This document shows positions 36,798-49,334 of a stretch of DNA of 64,000 nt, piece by piece (position 1 is the stretch's first letter; each line of letters begins with the position of its first letter). Made by a program: the position numbers and the translations under genes. This DNA comes from Rhodamnia argentea. Lineage: Eukaryota; Streptophyta; Magnoliopsida; Myrtales; Myrtaceae. The notes beneath the pieces are model-generated. The model was not told where the DNA came from, ran no database searches, and saw only the letters and a program-made list of their open reading frames with translations. The DNA is taken from contig NC_063159.1 of assembly GCF_020921035.1 (NCBI RefSeq), positions 4,898,001-4,962,000 of the forward strand, in the 5' to 3' direction.

Positions 36798-36830
<33 letters not shown>
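36798..36830. repeat. (CATCGT)n short tandem repeat
   Basis: About five copies of a CATCGT hexamer lie 150 bp before the ACX4 start, with a (TC)n tract further downstream (about 36926-36945). Both fall in the probable promoter or 5' leader of ACX4. Confidence 0.85.
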
Positions 36831-36982
36831 TTGTCTTCATTAGATGAACTTTCAGAGTAGCCTAGCAAGCTCCTGTCGATCTCGAGAGGCCTATTACCAG
36901 TCGAAGAAAATCAAGTAACAGTTTCCTCTCTCTCTCTCTCTCTCTGCCTTCTCGTAGATCCGTGGTCCGACTCTGCCTCACG

Positions 36983-39900
36983 ATGACTGTTCACACGCCA
37001 GCGAAACCAGGTGGGTCTTAGCTAATTGTTAGCTTGGTCCGGCTCTTTGCAGGATCAAAGCTCTGTCGGGTTCGGTTAATTTTAGATGTCACACTCTTGG
37101 GTGTCTGCAATTTTCGAGGCTCTGTTGATCTATGTGCGTGCAAGATTCATTTGATGGAAAAGGAGTATCTGGGTTATTGATTAAACCCTCCCTCTTTCTC
37201 TCTCTTTTTATCTTGGTTTGAGTGTGTTGGAGTCGATGGAATTAGGCATGGAGTTTGTATTGATTGGATTGATGAGAACGGCAAGTATCTGACAAGTCTT
37301 GTGGGGTTCAATGGATTGAGCTCTCATTATCATGAGCTGCGAATCGTTTAGACGCTTCCTTTGATGTTGATGTTTATGCTCAGTGTATCCATTATGCGAA
37401 TCATACATGTGGGTTGCATGGATTAGTTCGATTCTGATGATTTCAATTTGATATCATCCTTGCAGATGATCTGGAAAACAAGGCGAGGAGTTCTTATTTT
37501 GGTTTACCGGGATTGGATGTTTCGGTTGGATTTCCTCAAGCAACTCCAGCTTCTGTTTTCCCTCCTTGCAGTAAGAAAGATTGTTGTTTTGCTGCCCTAT
37601 TGTTTAGTCCATAGCATGGCTTAGATAAGACTCTGAAGTAAATTGTAGACATGCTGCTAAGCTCAGTCCCTTTCTGGGGTCCATGCAAGAAATACTTCTT
37701 TCCCTTACGATTCTTCTTTCACATTTATGCGCTTCAGCATCAGATTATTACCATTTTGATGACTTATTGACTCCTGAGGAGCTAGCTATCCGGAAGAAAG
37801 TTAGAGAATGTATGGAAAAGGAAGTTGCTCCGATCATGGCAAAGGTATGGTTCCTGAATATTGTTCTTATTAGCATCTAAAATGTGGTTGCGGTGCCTAG
37901 TCATGCCAGAATATTGAACTTTAACCATTGTCACTATCACTTGATACTCGATGTTGTCTGATTTCTTATACTTTGTTTGGACAAGTTTTATATTGACTTT
38001 TTCACCTTCAGTATTGGGAGAAGGCAGAATTCCCATTTCATATTGTTCCAAAGCTTGGTGGCCTTCATATTGCTGGTGGCACTATTAAGGTACTTTTCTG
38101 CTTTGTCAATAGATCTGGTCCTGGCAGTTATAAGCAGATGAAAAGTCTTGTTAAAAAAAATCCAGTATGTTGTTTCTTATTATATCTCACAATATGATGA
38201 TATTTGTAGAAAGCATTTGGCCATGAACATTTAGTGTATAATGACAAGTATCTTGTAATGCATGACTGTCGACTTCATTTGCCACGTAACACATCTTGGC
38301 CAATGTCTATATATGATGTATGCAGTTCACTTGGATTGAATATTTAGCTGCTGCCATTTATGTCATGCACCATAATTCAGTGAACCTTGAAGAATCAGTC
38401 CCATTGCTGCTTGATATTGTTTTATGGTGACTCCTACTTGACTTGTTTCGGGTAATTAGGGTTATGGTTGCCCTGGTCTCTCCATTATTGGAAGTGCTAT
38501 TTCGACGGCTGAAGTTGCTAGGGTGGATGCGAGCTGTTCTACATTTATTTTGGTTCACTCTTCTTTGGCAATGCTCACTATCGGTAAGGACTTGATCTTC
38601 TATTTGAGGGGGTTTATTACAAGGTGTTAATGCTAATTCTTGTTGAATTGACTATCAAGTGTAGCATTATGTGGTTCAGAGGAACAGAAGCAGAAATACC
38701 TACCTTCTTTGGCGAAATTTGATACTGTTGCTTGCTGGGTAAGTAGACTGACTCTTAGATCTGCAGCGCTTCTCATCATTATATTTTGAAACTATTTTCT
38801 TCCGAAGTCTAGCTGTTTGATTTTTCTTTTCTTATCCTTAGGCTTTGACAGAACCCGATTATGGAAGTGATGCAAGTGCTTTGAAAACATCAGCTACAAA
38901 GGTATGGTTTTCCCCCCAGTATACTTCCGATATCTAGAAAAACACCAATCAAGAGAGAACAGCTCTATGAATAATTAAATGTTTAAAAAACAAAGAACCT
39001 TATGAAATTTGAAGAATTTTGTTTTACTTCTCATGGCTCTCTCACAGGTGGAAGGAGGATGGATTCTCGAAGGCCAAAAGCGCTGGATTGGGAATAGTAC
39101 CTTTGCGGACTTGCTGGTCATTTTTGCTAGAAATACTTCAACGAATCAAATAAATGGGTATACTAAATGAGTTTGCATTTAGGATGTCATTGCATCTAGG
39201 ATGCCAGATGCTTGCTTGTCCAGCCAACACTGAAGTTTCCTTCGTGCATGCATTTGATTAGCAGGGATTTTGCTAAATGAGTTTGCATTTGTGTGGGTTT
39301 TGGTTTGCTTTGAATATAGGTTGGAAGTAGTATATTCTATTCGCGTGTTCACACAATTTTTTGCTCTGTTCTGTATGGCTCTTCTTGTTAATCCCTAAAG
39401 AAAAGAAGCAGAAGAGGAAAAGGACATAGTCATCTTCTCTCGCACAGGCAGGGTAATGCAGGTAGTGAACAACTGTTAGAGCATCATAGAAGATGTTTGA
39501 TTGAGGTTTCGATCGTAGACCTTTTTCTGTTTTTTGCACAACTGGATTGTGAAAGCATATGTGATTTGCTCAATGCAGATATATACCTATTAGTTGAGCA
39601 TTTTAGATCGTGTAAACCAAGCCCCTCCCCCCTTCTTCCCCCTCTCCTCTTGTCTCTCTTACCACAAAAAGCGGTGGAAGGCACATTGATTTATATTTTA
39701 GAAATAGGTAAGAATGTCACAGCAGAATCTTCCATCTTGATTGGTGAGGATCAATCGTGCTGGGATCAAGGGATTAATGAATCTATAACAGGATAATTAC
39801 TAGGATCTTACTTCAATAGTCAGTGGTCTGTTCTCATCCTCCAGATACCGATATGATACTCTTTCGATGGATTTTTATCAGCATACATATTCTCCAGGTG

Positions 39901-42162
39901 TGGAGATTTACAGAAGGTTGTTTGCGCTGCAGATATATAGCAAAGAAAAATGCTCCTGGATTATCAGCTAGAAAAATGGAAAATAAAATTGGCCTGCGCA
40001 TTGTCCAGAATGGAGATATCATCCTGAAGAAAGTCTTTGTCCCTGACAATGATAGGTTGCCTGGTGTCAATTCATTCCAGGATACGAACAAGGTACAAGG
40101 TCGCCATTTTTGTTGGTACTAGATATTCGGCATGATGATGTGCTTTTAAGTCAATTTGAAGGTGGAGATTTCTTAGCGCCAATTTAGCTACAGTACGTTG
40201 TTGTCAACGCATCTTGAGATGGCATTAGGCAGAAATATTGCTGGCTTGCTGGCATTTCTGCCACATACAATGCTTTTGTGAATTAGGTTTGAGCTCATGT
40301 CTTTCTCCCTTAAAAGTGCGGCACCTATATTGCCTTGGGAAAGTTGCCAAAAACCTCCTTGCCCTTTCACTGTAGTTAGAGGACTTAACGCTAATGCACA
40401 CCTGAATAATGACATTATCGTTCATCAAATTTTGCAGTTGGTGTGTTTAATAATCACATTCACTGGCTATTTACAGCATGTTCTATAGGTTCAATAACCT
40501 TAATTGACAGGAAATGGATTACTAGTTGAGTTGAATTTCCAAGCGAGTTTGTGGACTGGGTTTCCCTGTATAGATTATGCAAACACAATCAAAATGAGAG
40601 CTTGAGGTGCTTTTTCCAGCTTATCCGTCGCGTCCCATGTAATGTAAGTGATGTAGATCGGCCCTGTGTCTCTTGTGATCACAATTGCATGGTATGGTAA
40701 TGGTGATTTTGTGGTCTTTCAATCTGATCTCGTGAGAACCATGCATTGAGGATTCATGTTCTACACATATCTTTTGGCTTTTCTCATTGTGAACGGATAA
40801 TGACGTTTTACTAGAAGATGAGACAGAATTACTTCTCTGAAGGATAATATTTTGGAAATGCTAAATTTTGGCCCTTTATTTATACATATTGACGCCTTCT
40901 AAGCTTGTTTCATGTACTGTACAAGTGCTTGGGTTCTCTTACCTCTGTTTAAGTGTGTCCATTTGTTAGTTCATCTTTTTCAACTTTTAGAGTTTGCAGA
41001 ATCTAAATGTGCATATTACTATGTGAAACAGGTGCTTGCAGTTTCACGTGTTATGGTTGCTTGGCAGCCCATTGGAATTTCGATGGGAGTATATGACATT
41101 TGTCACAGGTGCAAACCACATGGCTTTTTTTCTTTAGATACTTGGGTATGGAATTCAAATGACTTACCTGACTGTTTGTGAATGATTCAAAGGTATTTGA
41201 AGGAGAGGAAGCAGTTTGGTGCACCACTGGCCGCTTTCCAAATAAACCAACAGAAACTCGTCCAGATGTTGGGAAATGTTCAAGCTATGTTTCTCGTTGG
41301 TTGGCGCCTTTGCAAACTCTATGAAAGTGGTAAAATGACCCCCGGCCATGCTAGTTTGGGAAAGGTAAAACCCAATTCTTTCCTGCTATGTACTATATAT
41401 CTGGTAAATTCACCATGCAGTTAAATTGGCTTGTGGATAACTTTACATCTTCAGTCGTGGATCACTGCGAGGGCACGGGAAACAGTAGCTTTGGGCAGAG
41501 AGTTGCTTGGCGGCAACGGGATCTTGTCTGATTTTTTGGTTGCAAAGGTTTGTTCTGCTTCTCAATTCTGAAGTTTCTGCATAGTACGGCAAAATGGGCA
41601 GCCTTCTTAACTTATATAAGATGGCGCAATGGATTTTCATCTTTCAATTGTTGTAATATTGGGCTTTTAAAAATAAATTATGTGCTGTTATCATTCAGTA
41701 CAGTCTGCATCGGATAACTTTGTTGCCAGTTCTCCTTATATCTGAAACTACTAGATCACCTGGTGAGTGAATTATAAGGTCCAGAGCATGTGAATTTTGG
41801 AGGCCTAGTGGTTGCCAATGGTTTGAAATACTGTATCCATGCAATGCATAAATTGAAGTTTGTTGCTATTTATGTAGGATGCCTCGCAAGTGCAGTGCTA
41901 ATTAATTCATGATCATGGAAATTGTTTCTAGTTCCTTTGAGCATGAACATTTAGTGGACATGGATATAATATACCGTCTTGGAAGGTGGATTTTTCCTCT
42001 TAAATAAAATTTGTTTTGATCGTCCTGCAGGCATTCTGCGATCTGGAACCGATCTACACCTATGAAGGCACTTATGATATCAACAGCTTGGTCACCGGCA
42101 GGGAAATCACAGGTTTGGCCAGCTTCAAGCCAGCTGCATTGCGTCAAAGAAGTCGCCTGTAA
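36983..42162 (+). CDS. ACX4: Peroxisomal acyl-CoA oxidase 4 (short-chain)
   Basis: This flavoenzyme catalyses the first step of peroxisomal beta-oxidation of short-chain acyl-CoAs, giving trans-2-enoyl-CoA and hydrogen peroxide. Thirteen exons join in frame to 439 residues (Arabidopsis ACX4 is of similar length): 36983-37010, 37466-37570, 37738-37844, 38012-38089, 38460-38583, 38665-38738, 38842-38901, 39048-39157, 39933-40092, 41032-41108, 41193-41364, 41455-41547 and 42031-42162. The acyl-CoA dehydrogenase fold is evident: [19 protein letters not shown] and [14 protein letters not shown] contact substrate and FAD, and [10 protein letters not shown] carries the expected catalytic Glu at residue 408. 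The last three residues are SRL, a PTS1 peroxisomal import signal. The 5' leader is CT-rich. The nearest upstream gene, tomosyn-like, is divergent with about 3 kb between start codons. Confidence 0.95.
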
Positions 42163-42954
42163 CAGAGTAAATACCTTCCGTGTAACCTTCTACAGGGTTT
42201 GCTTGTTCATGCGGTAATCCAAGACCATGATAAACCTGAAAAATTTGTAATAAACAGTCTTGATCATTCAGACGGGAGTATATATAAGTAATGCAGGTGT
42301 TTACTGTTTACATACTGTCATAAAATGCACGGCATATCAAGACTATTGAGGACTTAAAAATCACATTAGGTACGTGCGCTTGGTTCGAGGGCCATCGCCT
42401 ACGTCGGGTGGGAGTTGTTTCAAACTGGTCGGGTAAATCTTCTTCCTTATTCTTTGAAGATTTCTCGGTCATCAAACACCTGTATTGCCCACTCATGATT
42501 TGTTTCCTGAGAAGATGGCGTGTGAATTGCTCTGATCTACTCGTTTTGCCTTGATGAATCCAAAATTGCAATATCCTTTCAAGTTTTGAACTAGTGGCAT
42601 CGAGCTGAATCACCAAAAAAATTGCGTGTTGGTTGTTCGAGTTCGAGCAAACCTCGGCCAGGAAGAAGTGGAAGAATCACATCAGCTTTGCCAACTGATC
42701 TGAGGACAGAAACTAAAGAGAACCAAAAGCACTGGACTGATGGCTGAAGTACAAGCCAATTGAGACGGCATAGCCACTTCATGTGTTTGCTGTAAATAGG
42801 CAACATGGGGACCCTATACCTTAATAGATTGGCAGGTCGTCTGTCGTACACTTGTATATGACGTGCTGATGGGGCACCCGACAAGGGTGAAAATGTCCCA
42901 GAATCACACGGTTCTGAGATAACATGCCAGCCATCCTACCATGTAAGAAGGCTC
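42163..42954. other. 3' flank of ACX4
   Basis: Contains the ACX4 3' untranslated region and unassigned sequence. Minus-strand frames at 42308-42884 are open, but I recognise no domain in them. Confidence 0.4.
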
Positions 42955-43065
42955 GCATTCACATCAGTAATTTTCACTAAAAATTGATTGGATAGATTTA
43001 ATTGGCAAAACGTGAAAATATTTAGAACCAAATTATCAAAAATGCAATAGTTTTAAAACTTTTTG
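42955..43065. repeat. Single arm of a TIR element
   Basis: This stretch (AAATTGATTGGATAGATTTA through AACTTTTTGGGCAATTTTCA) resembles the right arms of the elements at 35645 and 47933. No partner arm or GC core lies beside it, so it is a remnant. Confidence 0.45.
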
Positions 43066-43079
43066 GGCAATTTTCACCA

Positions 43080-43640
43080 CTCATGGACTATGATGGATAG
43101 GGTGAGCGGTTCTAGGTTCATTACGGGTTTCACCGGACGCTCGAAACCTATTCGTCTATACAAGTTCCTCATTTTTCGGAACATGGAACCTATCCCGCAT
43201 ATCTTGAAATTTAGAACCTATTTCGTCGGTGATTTCGGGGTCGGTTTCGGGTTCCACCTAGGTTCTACATGTATTTTTAGTTGAACGATTGCAGTGAATA
43301 ATCACATTTGATGACCACCATCAGTTGTTAAAATCTACCGATCACAACTCATATTCGGACATACTAAAAATATAAAACATTAACAAAGTAAAAGTTTCAA
43401 TGATATAGCAGTTTTGGATTACACACTCATCATTGGACACCATAAAATGTCGTGGGATGACACAAAGACATATGCCAAAAAAAAATATAAAAACTTACTT
43501 CGGGTTCCGGATTCCATCTACTTGGAACCTACTCGTCATAATAGGTTCCCTAAGTTTTGGAACCTGAAACCTACCCTTCATGCTCCGAAATCTAGAACCA
43601 GTCGGTCTTCAAGTTTCTGGTTTTACCCTGGAACCATGCT
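43080..43640. repeat. GGAACCTA-rich repetitive segment
   Basis: The word GGAACCTA / TAGGTTCC and close variants recur in both orientations (for example near 43185, 43260, 43530, 43547 and 43560). Two similar blocks (43085-43275 and 43498-43640) are separated by AT-rich sequence. Origin is unknown; short frames here are side effects of the repeat. Confidence 0.5.
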
Positions 43641-45513
43641 CATCCCTAACGATAGATAATGAATCCTCGGTCATTGCGGGCAAGAGGGACTCGCCAATGC
43701 AATTCCTTCTGATTATCCGACAGACTGAAGTTTCTGGTGCAGTTGATATGAGCCCCTTTGATTTTGATTCAGCAAAGGCGGATATGGCATCGGCACAGAG
43801 CACGTTCTTTTTTTAGAACAGGCCAAAGCAAAACATGGTTTGTCATCTTCTTTGTGTCGAAAGAATATTGTGTGAAATGTTGATTATCCACTCATATTAA
43901 TAGACATCGATTGCATAATGAACTTGGTTAACATGAAAACATATGACACGTGAAAATAATAACGTCTTACATTACGACCCGTCGGTTTCGCAAAAAACGA
44001 ATGATTTGAAAAATATTTCCCCAAAAACCGTAACTTGTATCGCTTAAGGTAATTTGCCAACCAAAATTTTATGCATTATCGACAACAATCTATGTCTAAA
44101 TATTTCTGTGGGCGATGAAAATATTTTTTCTTCATTTATTTTCGTAAGCAATACAGACGATTGTTTTTAGAAAATTATTTTTCTAACAAACGGAGTGAAC
44201 ATGCATGACATTGGATTGAAGGTCATTGTAGCCTTCATTGTCGACAGGGACTGATTACTTCAAAGAGTTGCGAGATGTGATACTACCAGTCGGATGTATA
44301 AGCGAGCGACCTGCGTGATTCCTTGTGAAGCTTTTCTTTCACCGTATTGAGATTCCTGATTCTTGTGATGGACGAAAAACGACTTGGTAGATTGCACTTG
44401 TCGATTGCTCGCCGGACATGACCGACAAAAGTTCACGTCGGAAGTACCGGAATGAGTAGATCTCGTTGAGAATTCTCGAGGATTCTGGATTTACGGTTTG
44501 ATTATACTTCGCAATTACCAAAAGCTACGCTGATCATACGAAATTATAATACCGTAATGTATAACCGGAAGGTAAAGTGCTGACTCGGACTTCGATCACA
44601 GAACACTTTGCTGTGGTGCTCCGTATGCAGCACAACACTTGAGTTGCCGGTAACATATCGAATTTGGCTTGTCGAAGAGTCTTGTGATCTCAAAGAACTT
44701 ACAAAGCTTGATTGCATAGTTGGGTAAGGCGAGATCCTCAATCGGATGAGAGGGAAAATCTTTTGGCTGATAACCTAAATGACACATCTCTCCTAGTTAA
44801 TGGGTCTAAGACATGACTTGTAATGACTCGATCCGATAAGGTCGGAGAGTGGTCAGCAAGGCCATATGGCCTGGATAAGGAGCAGGTCCTAACATGCTTC
44901 TAAGATAACGAAGAGGGAAAAAAAATCGAATTGTCCACTGAAGAGGGAGAGAGCAATTCTTAGATATATGTGTGAAAATTGGAATTAACTCAACTCAAGC
45001 ACCTTTTGACGTAAAGACAATATTTAACTTTAGAACTTCAAAGTTGAGCACGCGCATATGGGAGTACTACTATCAGAGTAGGTGACCTCCTGGAAAGGTG
45101 CCTACCTGTGCTCCAAAAGACAAAACCATGAGGATTGGTACGGGACAGGCCAAAGCGGATAGTACCTCGAGTGAATTAATGCATGATGTCACATGATCAC
45201 ACTGGTCGAGGCCCAAAGCCGACAATAGACATTATTAATGTGCAACAACGACAACGGAATCGGTGTTGTCGCGTAATTTCCTCTTTCCCTCTTCAGTTGC
45301 TGTGAAATCCTGGATGCAAGTGAGAGGGATGCTTCAGCGCACAAACTCTCGACCCATGCAATTGTCAGCCATCACCATTTGAAAGGACAACCAGCTAAAA
45401 GGTCGGATCCCATGCAACCTCATTGCTTTAACTTCACTCCTACTCTTATAAGCAAACCCCAGAAAATGTATATATCATCCATTATCTCCTTCCCTCTGAT
45501 GAACCCAAGTTCA
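43641..45513. other. Unassigned spacer upstream of TBL gene
   Basis: 43970-44200 is AT-rich with GAAAATATTTT-like words in both orientations and may be another TIR remnant. 44220-45250 has mixed composition with short frames and no recognised domain. The last few hundred bases should include the TBL promoter. Confidence 0.35.
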
Positions 45514-45573
45514 TCATCATCACCATCTCCATCATCGTCATCATCATCATCTTCTTCTTCTTCTTCTTCTTCT

Positions 45574-45615
<42 letters not shown>
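45514..45615. repeat. Compound microsatellite (TCA)n (TTC)n (TC)n
   Basis: Three adjacent runs: TCA/TCATC-type to about 45550, TTC to about 45577 and TC to 45615. They sit just before the TBL start codon at 45649, so they lie in its 5' leader or core promoter. Read as protein they give artificial poly-Ser or poly-Glu. Confidence 0.9.
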
Positions 45616-45617
<2 letters not shown>

Positions 45618-45648
45618 AAATGCAGTCATTCATTGTAACCTGAGCAAA

Positions 45649-47675
45649 ATGAAGTCTTACAGAGGAAACATCCTTCTGTCCGTAGTCTATGTCCTGACAT
45701 GCACTTGTGCACTTATAGCTCTCTTGTACACACAGAAGATCACTTCTCTCTCTTCCTTCTCCATTTTCCGACTCATGTCCTGCACCAACAGAGATGCCCT
45801 CCCTAAATACAGTTAGAGCCTCGCTCTCTCGCTCTCTCCCCCGCACACAGAGAATTTTATAGCTGACAATCCGTGTCCCGTTGATGCAGGGGTTGGAAGT
45901 GGAGAATACAGACCCGAGATCACCGACGATGACGACCGATCCGAGTTCGACCCGGAAGCGTGCAATGACATAGTCAGAGGCAGGTGGGTGTTCAATGCTT
46001 CACTCATGCCTCTCTACTCGGACCAGAGCTGCGCTTATCTGGAGAAGCAAGTGACTTGCAAACAAAATGGACGGCCCGATTCGGATTATCTCCATTGGGA
46101 ATGGCAACCAGATGATTGCTACTTGCCCAAGTCAGTTTAGAGTTCACTTGGATTTCTTTTTTGGCCATTGACATGCTCTTTCACATGAATCCAATGATCT
46201 CTCTCTTTTCTTTGGCTCATTTTCGAATGCTCGTGTCAAAAGTAAATGCGTCGACACGATGCATATACAACCTAGTTCATTCTGAACATGCTTGTGTCGG
46301 GGTATAGATTGCGGGTCGATCGTCTTGGAGGGAAAAAAAAAAGAACCATGTAAATCGTTTGAGGCATTTTATTCATGTGATTCCTTCTTCTTCATCTACG
46401 CCGATTGCTGTAATCTGCAGATTTAACCCAGTAGTTGCTCTGAAGAAGCTCAGAGGGAAGAGGCTGATGTTTGTTGGGGACTCCGTACAAAGAGGCCAGT
46501 GGATGTCCTTCGTTTGCATGGTGCAATCCATCTTACCAGAGGACCGGAAGTCCCTCACTCGCTCTCGCTCTCGCCCTCACTTAGTCTTCAGAGCCAAGGT
46601 AATTTCCCAAATGGATCACAATCATTCTACTTTTTCCTCATTCCTAGGTTAAATTGGCGGTCCGGCATAAGATTTTCTATCTCATGCAACATATCTTTAC
46701 GTCCTAGGACTATAACGCGACGATCGAGTTCTACTGGGCCCCGTTTCTGGTGGAGTCGAACTCGGATCAACGCTTCATTTCGGACCCAGATAAGAGAATA
46801 CTGCACATCGATTCCATCTCCAAGCACGCCGAAAACTGGAGAGGGGTGGACCTCCTGGTGTTCAATTCCTACATTTGGTGGATGAGTGATCGCCTTATCA
46901 ACTCACTGTACTGTTCATTCTTTCCAGCCTCTCCAATGAACTATGTGTAGTTTAACCGAATAATGATTCGATTCCGTCTAGAAATGATCTATTTCTCTTC
47001 ATTCGCAATCGAATCTACGATCACGCAGACGCGCATAGGGCGTGATCATATCTTTTCTTATGAAAACTTGCTAATGTAGTTGATGCAGGTGGGGATCATT
47101 CGCAAATGGAGAAGAAGGGTGCGAAGGGTTGGACAAAGTCACGGCATACAGACTCGCTTTGAAGACTTGGGCTAACTGGATCGACTCCGCCATTGATCCG
47201 AACCGGACCCGTCTCTTCTTCACTACCATGTCTCCCACCCACTTAAGGTCTCTCTCTGTCCCTCTCCCTCCCTAAATCGCATGAGCTTTACGTACACGGC
47301 GCGGCCATTTTACGCGTGCTAGGAATTCCTGCACTCCGCCTATGCAGAAGCGAAGACTGGGGCAACAAAAATGGCGTCAAATGCTACAGCGAAACGAGAC
47401 CAGCGGCGAAGATCAAGAGACCGTGGGGCTTCAACACAATGCCTGATGTGGTTTCCAGCATAGTGAAGAAGATGAGGGTCTCGGTCACCTTCATCAACAT
47501 AACGCAGCTATCCTATTACCGGGTCGACGGCCACGTGTCGGTTTACACCCAGGGCGGAGGCAAGGTGTCGATCGAAGAACGGAAAGCCAATCCGTCGCGC
47601 TACGCCGATTGCATCCATTGGTGCTTGCCCGGAGTTCCCGACACATGGAATCGGATACTCTATGCATATTTATAG
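45649..47675 (+). CDS. TRICHOME BIREFRINGENCE-LIKE (DUF231) polysaccharide O-acetyltransferase
   Basis: A Golgi type II membrane protein of the TBL family, whose members O-acetylate xylan, mannan, pectin or xyloglucan. Exons: 45649-45811, 45890-46130, 46421-46598, 46708-46946, 47089-47247 and 47348-47675, together 435 residues, typical length. I chose the ATG at 45649 because the signal anchor (ILLSVVYVLTCTCALIALLY) follows at once; upstream in-frame ATGs lie before a microsatellite. The TBL domain starts ACNDIVRGRWVFNASLMPLY. The GDS motif is at 154-156 (MFVGDSVQRGQW) and the DxxH motif at 414-417 (DCIHWCLPG), the expected catalytic residues. The stretch after WWM (46886-46927) adds 14 residues to the usual spacing and has GT...AG ends, so it may be a tiny intron. 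Which polysaccharide is the substrate cannot be told. Confidence 0.9.
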
Positions 47676-47932
47676 AGACATTACATATCCGGCGCTTGGC
47701 GCCGAAAGAAAAGTGAAATTATTTATGTACATAAGTACTTGAGATTTCGACCTTTTTAAGTATCGACCGCCCTTTTCGCAAATGATTCGATTGGCCATGC
47801 ATGTCATCGATGTATAGTGAAGTTTACTTTTTCTTGTAGCTCTTTTAAGAGCGGAGTTATGATAAATCAGTCATGGAGTTAAATCGACGGGACAAGCGAC
47901 TTGAGAAAATCTGCACATAAATCATCACCGAC
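47676..47932. other. 3' flank of TBL gene
   Basis: Presumed 3' untranslated region and short AT-rich spacer; no other feature seen. Confidence 0.4.
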
Positions 47933-48407
47933 AAAATTGTCCAGAAAGTCATAAACATACCGCACTTTTGTCTATTCAGTTTTAATTGTGCAAATTAAGT
48001 CCTAAACATTTCATCTTTGCCAATTTAAGCCAGAAATAGCCTCTCCCTCATCCGATATGGTGAAGGGTCGCCCTCGCCAAAGGCCGGCAATCTCCGCCGA
48101 CCATCGACAAGGCCCGACCACCTTCATTGCCCTTGCCGGCAATCGGAGAGGGCCCATAGACCCTCGCTAGCCAAAGTAAAAAAAAAAAAAAAAAAGAAAG
48201 AAAAGTATGAAAAGAAAAGAATCAGAAATATATTTAAAAAAATTATTCACGTCGGTGCTGGTCGTGCCATGTAGGATGGCTCGATGTCCACGACAGTGAT
48301 TTTCGATCAAAATATGAAAAGGGTTAGGACTCAATTAGCTTAATTAAAAAAAATTAAAATCGAATTAATAGGAGTACAATAAATTTAGAAATTTTTGGAC
48401 AATTTTC
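47933..48407. mobile_element. TIR element with GC-rich core, about 0.5 kb
   Basis: The left end AAAATTGTCCAGAAAGTCAT and the reverse complement of the right end AAAATTGTCCAAAAATTTCT match and continue for several tens of bases. The core (48040-48175) is GC-rich with CTCGCC / GGCGAGG-like words. No coding capacity. Confidence 0.7.
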
Positions 48408-48829
48408 CTCGTCGCCACCTTAATCAAGTTGTTAAAATCTCGCGCAGCTTACAATTCGTCCTCTTGGGATTCCTTTGTGGGCCACAAACAGAACCAGGTG
48501 CTCTCAACCAAAAGGGACCATCCGGCTGAGCCGGAATGCACAAAACGAGTCTCGACTTTTAAAACGCTCCGCTCACGCTCTCAAGAGTCAGAAAAGTCAA
48601 AGGGCTCTAGCGGATTCGAGAGCCATCGTCGCCCCTGCTATTTCAAGCAAAGCCCATTGAAGGTCGCTCAATCAAAAGCTCGGAGCTTCCCCTGATCATG
48701 GTCGTCTCCTTGTATCGGCATGAACTTGTGCTTTGGCGCTTACCAGAACTTTTGTTCTTTTCTGTGTTCTTGAAGAATAATTCGCTTTTAGATTCCATTT
48801 TTCTCTTTAAGTCACGGAAGATCTCGATC

Positions 48830-49285
48830 GGAGCTTCTTGTTTAGGCCATCGGGAATTCGTCGCCGTTCCCGTTTGGTTTGCTCCCGGAAGTGAAAGCGA
48901 GATGATCTCAAATCTTCAGTTTTTGCAGTCCTTCACACATGAACTGCATATTCTGAGATTTGAGAAAATTTCTCTGACAAAAATCGCCGGCCTGGGCGTC
49001 AGGCCCAACATCAACATCCTCGGATGTTAGGCGCCCAGGGCGGTGGCAGCGGCATTTGGCCGCAGGGTTTGCTGGTGCCCGCGTCGCCGGTCTAGCTCAG
49101 AGATTTAACTGATCACATTAGAGTAATCTTGATTGAAGCTTCTCCATTAGGCCATCAGGAAATGGAGCTGTTCCACTTCGCCGGCCTAGCTCAGAGCGAG
49201 ACGATCTCAAATCCTCTGTTTGAGCTTCTTTGCAGTTCTCCTGTGTACATGCACTGAATATTCGGAGATTTGAGAAAATTTCACA
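48830..49285 (+). repeat. Direct duplication, two ~150-bp copies about 305 bp apart
   Basis: Copy 1 (48830-48975) and copy 2 (49135-49285) share, in order, GGAGCTTCT/GAAGCTTCT, TAGGCCATC, GATCTCAAATC, TTGCAGT, ACATG.ACTG.ATATTC and GAGATTTGAGAAAATTTC. Between them is a GC-rich stretch with GCGCCCAGGGCGGTGGCAGC. No protein domain is recognised; the frames 48429-49030 are open but unassigned. Confidence 0.65.
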
Positions 49286-49334
49286 GTAGAAAATGGCTTC
49301 GCTTCTCCTCCGGCCGAGCCATATATGTAATAGG

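Noticed and set aside
42308..42884. Minus-strand ORFs after ACX4
   Set aside because: No domain, no splice-site support and not related to a known family; probably antisense to the ACX4 3' flank.
45420..45846. Overlapping Glu/Arg- or Ser-rich ORFs on both strands
   Set aside because: Produced by the compound microsatellite in the TBL leader; the real exon starts at 45649 on the plus strand.
49087..49160. tRNA-like A box (GGTCTAGCTCAGA)
   Set aside because: No matching B box, anticodon stem or acceptor stem could be folded downstream; the word recurs at 49183 as part of a local duplication.
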